Of a stretch of 64,000 bases of DNA, positions 29,123 to 39,443 are shown piece by piece (the stretch's first letter is position 1; each line of letters opens with the position of its first letter). The notes beneath the pieces are model-generated. The model saw nothing but the letters and a program-made list of their open reading frames with translations. It did not search any database and was not told the origin of the DNA. The translations under genes and the position numbers were made by a program. Source of the stretch: Pseudidiomarina insulisalsae. Its GTDB lineage: Bacteria > Pseudomonadota > Gammaproteobacteria > Enterobacterales > Alteromonadaceae. The stretch spans positions 1 to 64,000 of the forward strand of contig NZ_PIPY01000002.1 of NCBI RefSeq assembly GCF_003987065.1, given 5' to 3'.

Positions 29123-29554
29123 TTACAGACCCTCCACATTCAGGCCCATCGCACGAGCTGAACCGGCGATAGTGCGTACTGCTGCGTCAAGGTCAGCCGC
29201 TGTTAAGTCTGGCTCTTTAACCTTGGCGATTTCTTCCAACTGAGCACGGGTAACAGTACCCACTTTCTCAGTGTTTGGACGACCTGAACCACTCTTGATA
29301 CCTGCAGCTTTTTTCAGCAAGAATGCCGCTGGAGGAGTCTTGGTGATAAAAGTGAAAGAACGGTCTTCGAAAACTGTAATTTCAACTGGAACTGGCGCGC
29401 CTTTTTCAAGCTCCGCTGTTGCCGCGTTGAATGCTTTACAGAATTCCATGATGTTCACACCGTGCTGACCAAGTGCTGGACCAACAGGAGGTGACGGGTT
29501 TGCTGCACCAGCTGCGACTTGCAGCTTGATGATAGCGCTAACTTTCTTAGCCAT
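29123..29554 (-). CDS. rplK: 50S ribosomal protein L11
   Basis: Part of the GTPase-associated centre with 23S rRNA helix 43/44; also needed for RelA activation. It has 143 residues. The N-terminal domain contains [17 protein letters not shown], the proline-rich thiopeptide-binding region, and the C-terminal domain ends [12 protein letters not shown]. First gene of the rplKA unit, followed by rplA at one base. Confidence 0.98.
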   Translation of the reverse strand: MAKKVSAIIKLQVAAGAANPSPPVGPALGQHGVNIMEFCKAFNAATAELEKGAPVPVEITVFEDRSFTFITKTPPAAFLLKKAAGIKSGSGRPNTEKVGTVTRAQLEEIAKVKEPDLTAADLDAAVRTIAGSARAMGLNVEGL

Positions 29555-29666
29555 GTTTTATACCTCTTGGTTTGGGTCTAACGCCTTGTAAGTCTTCAAT
29601 TTTCGCACCTGCGAAAACCAAGGGGTGACTTACTCAAACGGCTCCCCGACGTAAAAAAGGAGGCGA

Positions 29667-29695
29667 AGTATAGCTCTTCTCGCCCCCAATTGCAA
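29667..29695 (-). promoter_or_regulatory. rplK promoter and leader
   Basis: Minus strand: TTGCAA (29690-29695), a 17-base spacer and TATACT (29667-29672). The leader of about 100 bases before rplK contains CGGGGAGCCGTTTGAG, which resembles the start of the E. coli L1-binding site; that second point is tentative. Confidence 0.75.
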
Positions 29696-29705
29696 TATAT
29701 AAACG

Positions 29706-29783
29706 CAAGAGCGTTCCTGGATATTAGTTACTGGTTATTGGTTGCAACTATTAACCAATATCCAATAACGAGTAACGCTTTTG
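29706..29783. repeat. Palindromic intergenic repeat, copy B
   Basis: Inverted repeat between nusG and the rplK promoter. The left arm is AGCGTTCCTGGATATTAG with TTATTGG units. The right arm is CCAATATCCAATAACG, ending AACGCTTTTG. It belongs to the same family as A, C, D and E, and may form the 3' hairpin of the secE-nusG messenger. Confidence 0.75.
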
Positions 29784-29787
29784 GTTT

Positions 29788-30330
29788 TTAAGCTTTTTCT
29801 ACCTGGCTGAATTCGAGTTCTACTGGTGTGGCGCGGCCGAAAATCGAAACCGATACCGTCAGACGGCTCTTCTCGTAATCGACGCTTTCAACGGTACCGT
29901 TAAAGTCTGCAAACGGACCATCGTTAACGCGTACCACTTCACCTGGTTCGAACAGGGTCTTCGGCTTCGGCTTGTCGACTGATTCTTGCAGGCGATTCAG
30001 GATAGCGTCTGCTTCTTTTTGCGTGATCGGCGTTGGGCGATCTTGTTTACCGCCAATAAAGCCCAATACGCGTGGAATGCTTTTCACCAGGTGCCAGGTC
30101 TCGTCGTCCATGGCCATTTCCACCAGCACATAACCCGGGAAGAATTTGCGCTCGCTCTTACGGCGCTGGCCGGCTTTCATCTCGACCACCTCTTCGGTAG
30201 GAACCAGAACTTCACCGAACTTGTCTTCCATGCCGTGCATTTTGATATGCTCACGCAGTGACTGCGCGACACGGGATTCGAATCCTGAAAAGGCTTGTAC
30301 TACGTACCAACGCTTTTTAACTTCGCTCAT
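29788..30330 (-). CDS. nusG: Transcription termination/antitermination factor NusG
   Basis: Binds RNA polymerase and couples it to Rho or to ribosomal S10. It has 180 residues (E. coli 181). The NGN domain begins [14 protein letters not shown] and contains [10 protein letters not shown]. The C-terminal KOW domain begins [19 protein letters not shown]. It follows secE after three bases. Confidence 0.98.
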   Translation of the reverse strand: MSEVKKRWYVVQAFSGFESRVAQSLREHIKMHGMEDKFGEVLVPTEEVVEMKAGQRRKSERKFFPGYVLVEMAMDDETWHLVKSIPRVLGFIGGKQDRPTPITQKEADAILNRLQESVDKPKPKTLFEPGEVVRVNDGPFADFNGTVESVDYEKSRLTVSVSIFGRATPVELEFSQVEKA

Positions 30331-30333
30331 CGC

Positions 30334-30714
30334 TTAAAACTCCAGTCCGGTGAAGAAACCAACTACGCGCACCAGAATCGCATCCATGCCCCAAAGAATC
30401 AATGACACAATGGCGGTTGCGACAACAACGATAATAGTTGTCTGAGTGGCTTCCTGACGTGTTGGCCATACTACACGACGCACTTCGGTGCGGCTTTCTT
30501 TGGCAAAGCTACGGAAACGGCGGCCTTTATCGGTCATACCGGCAACAATACCTGCAATCGCAACAAGCACGACCACGGCGATAGCGCGGTACAGTACTGA
30601 AACTGTTTCACCGTAATAGTAGTTGCCTATTACAGCAGCAGCTAACAGACCGATAGCGATGATCCACTTGATGCTATCGAATGAACTGCTTTGCGTTTCG
30701 GAAGTAGCACTCAT
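30334..30714 (-). CDS. secE: Preprotein translocase subunit SecE
   Basis: Essential clamp subunit of the SecYEG channel, 126 residues. It has three predicted membrane segments (about residues 14-30, 40-60 and 95-120), the three-segment form seen in Gammaproteobacteria. The conserved cytoplasmic stretch ESRTEVRRVVWPTRQEATQT precedes the last segment. The 5' side, 30-65 bases ahead of the start, holds a heptamer tandem repeat. Confidence 0.97.
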   Translation of the reverse strand: MSATSETQSSSFDSIKWIIAIGLLAAAVIGNYYYGETVSVLYRAIAVVVLVAIAGIVAGMTDKGRRFRSFAKESRTEVRRVVWPTRQEATQTTIIVVVATAIVSLILWGMDAILVRVVGFFTGLEF

Positions 30715-30737
30715 TATTCAATCCTGTATTTATTAAA

Positions 30738-30830
30738 AACCCGGTTATTCGTTATTCGTTATTCGTTATTCGTTATTCGTGAAAACTAATAACGACAAGC
30801 GTAGCGTTCGAGTAACGAATAACGCTTTTG
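30738..30830. repeat. Palindromic repeat, copy C, with five GTTATTC tandem units
   Basis: Contains five perfect head-to-tail copies of GTTATTC (30744-30778), then the answering arm CGAGTAACGAATAACG and the family end AACGCTTTTG. It lies between tRNA-Trp and secE, in the probable 5' untranslated region of secE-nusG. The array could change copy number by slippage. Confidence 0.85.
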
Positions 30831-30837
30831 AATTTCA

Positions 30838-30914
30838 TGGCAGGGGTGGAGGGATTCGAACCCCCAACCGTCGGTTTTGGAGACCGCTGTTCTACCAATT
30901 GGAACTACACCCCT
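30838..30914 (-). tRNA. tRNA-Trp (CCA)
   Basis: Acceptor stem AGGGGTG/CACCCCT, anticodon loop CTCCAAA with anticodon CCA, TTCGAAT T-loop and encoded 3' CCA. Located between tufB and secE, as in many proteobacteria. Confidence 0.97.
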
Positions 30915-30975
30915 AACTTTTCCCGTAAAAACGCCGGAAAATGGACGCTGTATTATACCGATCAAGGCGCTTAAA

Positions 30976-31058
30976 ACAAGAGCGTTGTTGGTTATTGGAT
31001 AATGGATATTGGTTACTGGTTATTGGTTTGCAGTATCTAATATCCAGTAACCATTAAC
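30976..31058. repeat. Palindromic intergenic repeat, copy D
   Basis: Begins CAAGAGCGTTGTTGG, contains several TTATTGG and GATATTGG units and the answering arm CTAATATCCAGTAACC. Its right half is nearly identical to copy A, except that D carries about 14 extra bases (one more TTACTGG-TTATTGG unit). It lies between tRNA-Trp and the tufB terminator. Confidence 0.75.
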
Positions 31059-31077
31059 GGGGTTGCCTTTGACAACG

Positions 31078-31104
31078 AAAAAAGGGAGCCGAGGCTCCCT
31101 TTTC
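31078..31104 (-). terminator. Terminator of tufB
   Basis: Stem AGGGAGCC/GGCTCCCT followed by six T residues on the minus strand. It is the sister of the tufA terminator, with one loop base changed. Confidence 0.92.
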
Positions 31105-31130
31105 AATTGCGTCAGATAAACGCCGCGCTA

Positions 31131-32315
31131 TTAATCTAAGATTTTAGAGACTACGCCCGCGCCTACTGTACGGCCACCTTCACGGATTGCGAAGCGTAAA
31201 CCTTCGTCCATCGCGATTGGGTGAATCAGGTCAACAACAAATTTCAGGTTGTCGCCTGGCATGACCATTTCCACGCCTTCTGGCAGCTGTACTGCACCAG
31301 TTACGTCAGTTGTACGGAAGTAGAACTGTGGACGGTAACCTTTGAAGAATGGAGTGTGACGACCGCCTTCTTCTTTGGTCAGTACGTACACTTCTGCTTC
31401 AAACTTGGTGTGTGGAGTGATTGAACCTGGCTTCGCCAGTACCTGGCCACGCTGGATCTCGTCACGCTTGGTACCACGCAACAACGCACCGATGTTCTCA
31501 CCTGCACGACCTTCGTCAAGCAGCTTACGGAACATCTCAACACCCGTTACGGTAGTCTTAGTAGTGTCTTTGATACCAACGATTTCTACTTCGTCACCCG
31601 TGCGAACGATACCACGCTCTACACGACCGGTTACTACAGTACCACGACCTGAGATTGAGAATACGTCTTCGATTGGCATGATGAACGGCTTGTCGATATC
31701 ACGCTCTGGCTCTGGAATGTAAGTATCCAGTGCTTCTGCCAACTCAAGGATTTTCGCTTCCCACTGCTCTTCGCCTTCCAGTGCTTTCAAAGCTGAACCT
31801 TGAATAACTGGCAGGTCGTCACCTGGGAAGTCGTACTCAGAAAGAAGTTCACGAACTTCCATCTCAACCAGCTCTAACAGCTCTTCGTCGTCAACCATGT
31901 CACATTTGTTCATGAATACAACGATGAAAGGTACGCCTACCTGACGTGACAACAGGATGTGCTCACGTGTTTGTGGCATTGGGCCGTCAGTTGCAGCTAC
32001 TACCAGGATAGCGCCGTCCATCTGCGCAGCACCGGTGATCATGTTTTTCACATAGTCAGCGTGTCCAGGGCAGTCAACGTGTGCGTAGTGACGCGTTGGC
32101 GTGTCATACTCTACGTGTGAAGTAGAGATGGTGATACCACGCGCTTTCTCTTCTGGAGCGTTATCGATGGCGGCGAAGTCTTTCGCTGAACCACCGTAGG
32201 TTTTTGCCAATACGGTTGTAATGGCAGCAGTCAGAGTAGTTTTACCATGGTCAACGTGGCCGATAGTACCAACGTTAACGTGCGGTTTGGAACGTTCAAA
32301 TTTTTCTTTTGACAT
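31131..32315 (-). CDS. tufB: Elongation factor Tu, copy 2
   Basis: Same role and same 394-residue protein as the copy at 12473-13657. It lies in the classical tRNA-Thr-Tyr-Gly-Thr-tufB arrangement. The start is ATG at 32315 ([14 protein letters not shown]), preceded by AGAGAGG-like bases. An in-frame reading upstream to 32459 runs into tRNA-Thr(GGT) and is rejected. Confidence 0.98.
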   Translation of the reverse strand: MSKEKFERSKPHVNVGTIGHVDHGKTTLTAAITTVLAKTYGGSAKDFAAIDNAPEEKARGITISTSHVEYDTPTRHYAHVDCPGHADYVKNMITGAAQMDGAILVVAATDGPMPQTREHILLSRQVGVPFIVVFMNKCDMVDDEELLELVEMEVRELLSEYDFPGDDLPVIQGSALKALEGEEQWEAKILELAEALDTYIPEPERDIDKPFIMPIEDVFSISGRGTVVTGRVERGIVRTGDEVEIVGIKDTTKTTVTGVEMFRKLLDEGRAGENIGALLRGTKRDEIQRGQVLAKPGSITPHTKFEAEVYVLTKEEGGRHTPFFKGYRPQFYFRTTDVTGAVQLPEGVEMVMPGDNLKFVVDLIHPIAMDEGLRFAIREGGRTVGAGVVSKILD

Positions 32316-32414
32316 GACAGCCTCTCTTTGGACAACGTACGGTGGTTTAACACCAGCAATAGTCAAGTTAATTACGTAACCGAACGAATGAGCTGAGGGG
32401 ATGGACCGAAGAGA

Positions 32415-32490
32415 TGGTGCTGATAGGCGGATTTGAACCGCCGACCTCACCCTTACCAAGGGTGCGCTCTACCAACTGAGCTATATCAGC
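32415..32490 (-). tRNA. tRNA-Thr (GGT)
   Basis: Acceptor stem GCTGATA/TATCAGC, anticodon loop TTGGTAA with anticodon GGT, TTCAAAT T-loop, encoded CCA. Last of the four-tRNA cluster, 99 bases before tufB (equivalent of E. coli thrT). Confidence 0.97.
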
Positions 32491-32503
32491 ACTAACAGAT
32501 TAT

Positions 32504-32578
<75 letters not shown>

Positions 32579-32638
32579 ATGCCTTGAATCGGGCCACCTC
32601 AAACCATTCTGAACTCACCGCATTCAACAGATGCAAAT

Positions 32639-32723
32639 TGGTGGAGGGGGCAGGATTCGAACCTGCGAAGGCTGAGCCGTCAGATTTACAGTCTGATCCC
32701 TTTGGCCACTCGGGAACCCCTCC
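32639..32723 (-). tRNA. tRNA-Tyr (GTA)
   Basis: 85 bases, with the long variable arm of a class II tRNA. Acceptor stem GGAGGGG/CCCCTCC, anticodon GTA in CTGTAAA, encoded CCA (equivalent of tyrU). Confidence 0.97.
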
Positions 32724-32738
32724 AAACAAATTTTGAGT

Positions 32739-32814
<76 letters not shown>

Positions 32815-32839
32815 ACCCCGGTTAGGTGGAGCGCATTCT

Positions 32840-32861
32840 ATTGTATCGATTTTGATGATGC
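32840..32861 (-). promoter_or_regulatory. Probable promoter of the tRNA-tufB cluster
   Basis: Minus strand: -10 TACAAT at 32840-32845, then a GC-rich discriminator GCGCTCC near the presumed start, as in stringently controlled stable-RNA promoters. The -35 is poor: the best candidates lie 18-19 bases upstream and are not consensus. Tentative. Confidence 0.4.
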
Positions 32862-32903
32862 AATAGCTAATGCCGATTTTTTTACGATTCTGCGTTTGTT
32901 TGG

Positions 32904-34283
<1,380 letters not shown>

Positions 34284-35444
34284 CTAGCTTAATGCTTTTT
34301 TCAAACAGTCAAAGTCGTCTGCGTCATGGTACAGGGCAAAACCAAAACGTAAGCGCTTACCGCGGTAATCAGTTTCCACGCCTTGCGCGCGCAATTGCGC
34401 GGCAAATTCGGCAACCTGCCCGGCACTTTCCAGCGCGAAGGTAAAGAAATGCCCATGCTGGTCGGCGTCATGTAAGAGCAAGGTCTGCCGGTTCAATAGC
34501 GGATGCTGCACGTCATCAAGCATTGCCAGGAAGTTTTGCTGCAAGCGTTGTACATGCTGGTGAATTGCATTAATCGTCAGGCCGTCGTCGTGCCACCACT
34601 GTAAAACCGCTTCAAGTCGATAGAGCGCGCTGTAGTCCATGGTAGCGCCGGCGAATCGCATGCCATCGTCGGCATAGCCAACCGGGCCCTGCTGCGGCTT
34701 CGCTAAATTCGCAAAGTCAGCAAACCAGCCGGTATATTCCGGGCGCAATAGTGTACCTTGCGGAACGCTCATAAAGCAGCAGCCTTCGCCGGCTTGCAGA
34801 TATTTGTAGCTTCCGGCCAGATAAAAAACCCTGTCTGCAACATCTTTCAGCGAGGTAGGTAGTGCGCCACACCCGTGGTAACCGTCGATCACCACCTGCG
34901 TCTGCTCAGGTACCAGATGCAGCCAGTCGTCCACCCAGGGCGCAACGACCCCCGAGTTAAAAAAGACCTGGCTGATAAAAATAAGATCATAGCTTCCCGC
35001 GCGAAGGGCTTTTTCCCACCGCTGGCCAAAAGTTGCAAAAGGTTCGCAAGCCACGCGCTCGACCGTCACATTGCCGCGCTCTTCAATGCGTCGCAACTGG
35101 CGCGAAAAACTATGAAACTCTCCATCGGTGGTGAGAATGCGCAGCGGCTTACCGGCATCAAAACAACTAAAGATACGGTACACCAGCTCATGGGTATTGG
35201 GGGCAAACACGAACTGTTCGGGATGTGGATGTCCCAGCATCTGTGCCAGCAATTGCTGCACCCGCGGAATCCGCTCACCAAAGATAATATCCCACTTCTG
35301 GTCGGCCCCCTGCGCGCTGTCCTGCCAGTAAGCAAGGTGCGCTGCTCTGGTCACGTCAGGCCAATAGTGATGGCTATGAGGCGAACAATGAAGCGTTTCA
35401 GGGTGCTCAGCCAAAAAATAAGAATAAAACTTTTTAAAGGACAT
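34284..35444 (-). CDS. Class V aminotransferase-fold PLP enzyme (kynureninase-like)
   Basis: Predicted PLP-dependent enzyme of fold type I, 386 residues. The aspartate that pairs with the PLP ring is in VVIDGYHGCGALP (about residue 190) and the Schiff-base lysine in AGSYKYLQAGEGCC (about 215). Both resemble kynureninase and the wider class V group. N-terminal HSHHYWPDV and EFHSFSRQLRR are typical of an uncharacterised bacterial subfamily, so the reaction cannot be named. It sits between hflC and purA, where E. coli has none. The start at 35444 is the first ATG; no ribosome site is visible, because the palindromic repeat E lies almost against it. A TTG at 35456 is the alternative. Confidence 0.8.
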   Translation of the reverse strand: MSFKKFYSYFLAEHPETLHCSPHSHHYWPDVTRAAHLAYWQDSAQGADQKWDIIFGERIPRVQQLLAQMLGHPHPEQFVFAPNTHELVYRIFSCFDAGKPLRILTTDGEFHSFSRQLRRIEERGNVTVERVACEPFATFGQRWEKALRAGSYDLIFISQVFFNSGVVAPWVDDWLHLVPEQTQVVIDGYHGCGALPTSLKDVADRVFYLAGSYKYLQAGEGCCFMSVPQGTLLRPEYTGWFADFANLAKPQQGPVGYADDGMRFAGATMDYSALYRLEAVLQWWHDDGLTINAIHQHVQRLQQNFLAMLDDVQHPLLNRQTLLLHDADQHGHFFTFALESAGQVAEFAAQLRAQGVETDYRGKRLRFGFALYHDADDFDCLKKALS

Positions 35445-35450
35445 AAAAAA

Positions 35451-35537
35451 AACCAACTGCGTTAGTGGATATTAGATATTGGATATTAGAAAAGTGATTC
35501 ACCAATAACTAATATCCAATATCCAACAACGCTTTTG
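35451..35537. repeat. Palindromic intergenic repeat, copy E
   Basis: The clearest member of the family: GCGTTAGTGGATATTAG and repeated GATATTGG on one side, a loop GATTCACC, and AATATCCAATATCC then AACGCTTTTG on the other. It begins about six bases ahead of the PLP-enzyme start codon and ends near the hflC terminator. Confidence 0.85.
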
Positions 35538-35542
35538 CTTTT

Positions 35543-35573
35543 CAAAAAAGAAAAGCCGGCGTGAGCCGGCTTT
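35543..35573 (-). terminator. Terminator after hflC
   Basis: Stem AAAGCCGGC/GCCGGCTTT with loop TCAC, then TTCTTTTTT on the minus strand. It ends the superoperon before the inserted PLP gene. Confidence 0.88.
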
Positions 35574-35577
35574 GCTG

Positions 35578-36462
35578 TTAGCTTCCTGAGATGTTCTTCA
35601 GGTATTTAAAGAAGTCGCTGTCTGGCTCAAGCACCAGCACATCGTTGCCGCGCTCGAAGCTCTTCTCATAAGCCTGCAGGCTACGGATGAACTGATAGAA
35701 CTCAGGATCCTGCTGGTAGGCTTCAGCGTAGATGCCGGCAGCTTCCGCGTCACCTTCACCGCGAATCTCGCGCGATTGACGGGTGGCATCAGCGAGCATT
35801 ACCGTTACCCGTGCGTCGACATCAGCACGGATAAACTCAGCCTGCTCACGACCTTCAGAGCGGTGTTCGCGGGCAACAGCCTCACGCTCAGCACGCATAC
35901 GCTGGAAAATCGACTGACTGACTTCGGTCGGCAGGTTAATCTGCATCACGCGCACGTCAATCACTTCGATACCTAATTCCTGCGCACTGTCAGCACCACG
36001 AATCAAGGCTTCGCGCATCAGGTTATCACGCTCGCCTGAGACGATTTCCTTAATGGTACGGCTACCAAACTCAGCGCGTAGACCACTGTTCACCCGACGG
36101 GTCAACAAGGCTTCCGCCTGGGCCTGGTTACCACCATTGGTCGACAGATAATAATTAGCGAAGTCAGAAATACGCCACTTCACGTAGGTGTCGACGATAA
36201 GATCTTTCTTTTCACTGGTAACGAAGCGATCCGGGTCACCATCGAGAGTTTTAAAGCGCGCGTCGAGCCGCTTTACTTGCTCAATCAATGGTAGCTTAAA
36301 GTGCAGTCCCGGCTCATAAACTGTCGGAAGACCCGTATCTGCATCCCGCTGTACTTTACCAAACTGAATTACAATTGCTCGTTGTCCCTCATTCACCACG
36401 AACAGCGATGAGAAGCCGAGAATTACAGCAATAATCACTAATACGGCAATTAAATTTTTCAT
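35578..36462 (-). CDS. hflC: FtsH protease modulator HflC
   Basis: SPFH/prohibitin-family membrane protein, 294 residues, forming with HflK the large periplasmic cage around the FtsH protease. One N-terminal membrane segment (about residues 4-24) precedes an SPFH domain beginning NEGQRAIVIQFGKV and a long helical region (MRAEREAVAREHRSEGREQAEFIRA... written here only in part). Follows hflK after three bases. Confidence 0.96.
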   Translation of the reverse strand: MKNLIAVLVIIAVILGFSSLFVVNEGQRAIVIQFGKVQRDADTGLPTVYEPGLHFKLPLIEQVKRLDARFKTLDGDPDRFVTSEKKDLIVDTYVKWRISDFANYYLSTNGGNQAQAEALLTRRVNSGLRAEFGSRTIKEIVSGERDNLMREALIRGADSAQELGIEVIDVRVMQINLPTEVSQSIFQRMRAEREAVAREHRSEGREQAEFIRADVDARVTVMLADATRQSREIRGEGDAEAAGIYAEAYQQDPEFYQFIRSLQAYEKSFERGNDVLVLEPDSDFFKYLKNISGS

Positions 36463-36465
36463 GAT

Positions 36466-37653
36466 TTAGCCTCGACCTCCGTTAAAACGATCACTGGTGC
36501 GGCCGGTTCTGTTCGAACTAGCGTCCTGACGGACGTCAGGGTTACGGGTCTCGCTTGGTGAAGTACTGCCCTGCCCGTCTGCCATGCCTGCCGCGCCACT
36601 GACATTTTGACGTTGGCGCTCAAGAATTTTATCTAATGGCAGATACATCATGTTGTTACTGCCCTCAACATCGACCATGACCTTGGCGGTGTTAGCGTAG
36701 ATCTTTTCCAACGTCTCCAGATACAAACGGTCGCGCGTTACTTTAGGTGCAGCCTCATACTGTGGTAACAGCTCGTTAAAGCGCGCGATTTCACCTTGCG
36801 CTTTTAAGATTTGCTGCTCGCGATAGGCTTGCGCTTCTTGCAGAATCCGGCGTACCTGACCCCGTGCAGTCGGTTCTTTTTCCCGCGCGTAGGCTTCAGC
36901 TTCGCGGATAAAACGCTGCTCGTCCTCTTGTGCCGCAATAGCGTCATCAAACGCATCTTTCACTGCTTCGGGTGGACGTGCCGGCAACAGGTTCACATCA
37001 ACAATCTGAATACCCAGCTGATAAGGCGCTACGATATTTTCCAATAACTCAAGGGTTGCGGTGCGAACATTTTCCCGACCCACGGTCAGAACTTCATCCA
37101 TAGTGGTATGACCGACAACGTAACGCAACGCACTGTCAGTTGCCTGTGCCAGGCTATTATCGGCGTCCTCTACGGCGTACAGATAATCGCGCGGGTTGAT
37201 AACGCGATACTGCACGTCCAACTCGACATGCACCACGTTCTCGTCCTGGGTCAGCATGAAGCCTTCCGACTGGAACTGGCGGACATTACTTACATCGACC
37301 ATTTGGACTGTATCGACAAAAATCGGACGCCAGTGCAGGCCTGACTCAACCAGGTTATGGAAGTTACCAAAACGCAGAACAACGCCACGCTCTGCTTCTT
37401 TTACGGTATAGAAGCCAGCAATAAACCAGACCACCACCAGTAATACAGCAATGATACCCACGCCTTTACCGGGGAAGCCACCACCTGAAGACGACTTGCC
37501 GCCGCCCTTTTTGCCCGAGCCGCCAAGGCCGAGCTTATTTAATAAATTGCGCACCGCTTCATCAAGGTCAGGTGGACCCTGATCGCGGCCGCCTTGGTTT
37601 TTCCATGGATCACGGTCATTGTTATTACCGTTTCCCGGTTGATTCCAGGCCAT
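36466..37653 (-). CDS. hflK: FtsH protease modulator HflK
   Basis: Partner of HflC, 395 residues. A glycine- and asparagine-rich N-terminal cytoplasmic part (MAWNQPGNGNNNDRDPW) leads to one membrane segment (about residues 70-88) and an SPFH domain starting VKEAERGVVLRFGNF. A helical arm follows, then a low-complexity Ser/Arg/Gly tail. The order hflX-hflK-hflC is that of E. coli. Confidence 0.96.
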   Translation of the reverse strand: MAWNQPGNGNNNDRDPWKNQGGRDQGPPDLDEAVRNLLNKLGLGGSGKKGGGKSSSGGGFPGKGVGIIAVLLVVVWFIAGFYTVKEAERGVVLRFGNFHNLVESGLHWRPIFVDTVQMVDVSNVRQFQSEGFMLTQDENVVHVELDVQYRVINPRDYLYAVEDADNSLAQATDSALRYVVGHTTMDEVLTVGRENVRTATLELLENIVAPYQLGIQIVDVNLLPARPPEAVKDAFDDAIAAQEDEQRFIREAEAYAREKEPTARGQVRRILQEAQAYREQQILKAQGEIARFNELLPQYEAAPKVTRDRLYLETLEKIYANTAKVMVDVEGSNNMMYLPLDKILERQRQNVSGAAGMADGQGSTSPSETRNPDVRQDASSNRTGRTSDRFNGGRG

Positions 37654-37707
37654 TGACTACTCCAACTATCGATCGAGTTAATAAATAGAAATCTGTATGT
37701 ATGACAA

Positions 37708-39003
37708 CTATTCTACAAATCCTTGCAAGCTATCGCCATACTCATCGGCAACTTGTTTGCATAAACGTTGCCAGTCTACCGCGGACATGCGTACTTTTAA
37801 GGCCAGCGCGCCGTCCTCACAGGTGGCTTCTTCGGTCACGCTGTTAAGGGCATAAAGGCGCCCACGCAATTTACCCATGGAGGGAGGAATGCGCAATACC
37901 ACATTCACCATATCGGGGCGTAACCGCTGCTCCAGAGCCTGTTTCAGAAGGTCGACGCCCTCACCGGTCTGCGCCGACAACCAGACGCGGACGGGGCGAT
38001 TCTGATCATCATAATCAATTCGTGCCGCGCCGTCGTCCAAACGGTCAATTTTATTGCAAATCAGCAGTTGAGGTACTTCATCGGCACCAATTTCTTCCAG
38101 TACTTCGCTGACCTGCTCCATGTTTTCCTGCTGCCGCTCATCACTGATATCAATAACATGCAGCAACAGATCAGCGTCCTGCGTTTCCTGCAAGGTCGCT
38201 TTAAACGCCGCTACCAGCTCGTGCGGCAAGTGTCTGATAAAACCTACCGTGTCAGCCAGAATAATCGCACCCACATCGGGTACCTCAATTTTACGTAATG
38301 TCGGGTCAAGTGTCGCAAACAGCTGATCGGCAGCGTACACTTCAGCCTCAGTAATGCGATTGAACAGGGTTGACTTACCGGCGTTGGTATAGCCGACCAG
38401 CGAAACCGTCGGTATCTCTGCCCGCTGTCTTGCACGCCGGCCCTGTTGCCTTTGCTTCTGGACTTTTTCCAGACGCGCGAGAATGTTCTTGATACGACCA
38501 CGAATTAAGCGGCGGTCCGTCTCAAGCTGAGTCTCACCCGGCCCGCGTAAACCAATACCACCTTTTTGTCGTTCAAGGTGGGTCCAGCCGCGAACCAGAC
38601 GCGTGGAGATATGACGCAACTGGGCGAGTTCAACCTGCAATTTACCTTCATGGGTGCGCGCGCGTTGGGCGAAAATATCAAGAATCAGTCCGGTACGATC
38701 GAGCACCCGGCACTGACAAAGCTTCTCGAGGTTACGCTCCTGAGTCGGCGATAAACTGTGATTGAAAATAACAATATTGGCATTGTGCAGCTTCACTGCC
38801 TCAGCGATTTCTTCTGCTTTGCCGCTACCGACAAAAAAACGTGAACTGGGCGTTGAACGCGCAGCGGTCACCACCGCCAGTGTTTCTACACCTGCGGAAG
38901 CGACCAATAATTTAAGTTCAGAGAGGTCTTCCCGATCTGTTTCTGCGGGAAAATCGACGTGCACCAGGATAGCCTGTTCACCACTTTCAAACCTTTCAAA
39001 CAA
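37708..39003 (-). CDS. hflX: GTPase HflX
   Basis: Ribosome-binding GTPase that splits stalled or heat-damaged ribosomes. It has 431 residues. The N-terminal HflX domain contains HSLSPTQERNLEKLCQCRV and the linker QLRHISTRLVRGWTHLERQ. G-domain motifs are GYTNAGKSTLFN, DTVGFIRHLP and NKID. The start appears to be TTG at 39003, preceded by AAGGAG; the protein then begins MFERFESGEQA, as E. coli HflX does (MFDRYDAGEQA from memory). Confidence 0.96.
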   Translation of the reverse strand: MFERFESGEQAILVHVDFPAETDREDLSELKLLVASAGVETLAVVTAARSTPSSRFFVGSGKAEEIAEAVKLHNANIVIFNHSLSPTQERNLEKLCQCRVLDRTGLILDIFAQRARTHEGKLQVELAQLRHISTRLVRGWTHLERQKGGIGLRGPGETQLETDRRLIRGRIKNILARLEKVQKQRQQGRRARQRAEIPTVSLVGYTNAGKSTLFNRITEAEVYAADQLFATLDPTLRKIEVPDVGAIILADTVGFIRHLPHELVAAFKATLQETQDADLLLHVIDISDERQQENMEQVSEVLEEIGADEVPQLLICNKIDRLDDGAARIDYDDQNRPVRVWLSAQTGEGVDLLKQALEQRLRPDMVNVVLRIPPSMGKLRGRLYALNSVTEEATCEDGALALKVRMSAVDWQRLCKQVADEYGDSLQGFVE

Positions 39004-39032
39004 GCTACCACTGCTCCTTCAAGAATCGTTGC

Positions 39033-39314
<282 letters not shown>

Positions 39315-39443
39315 CTAGAGTGTGGCAGTTTACTACAGACCACAGCTACCCGAGAGGTCTACTATAGTCTAACCGCACCAATTTACCAGCCATACCAAAT
39401 TTTCTTATTAACTACTTTAACTATAAGGCCTATTTGTCGGCTT

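Noticed and set aside
30744..30778. CRISPR array
   Set aside because: Repeats are seven bases long and contiguous with no spacers; it is a simple tandem repeat.
31131..32459. EF-Tu copy 2 extended by 48 residues
   Set aside because: The extension is the reverse-direction reading of the leader and the edge of tRNA-Thr(GGT); EF-Tu starts with MSKEKFERS in all relatives and in copy 1.
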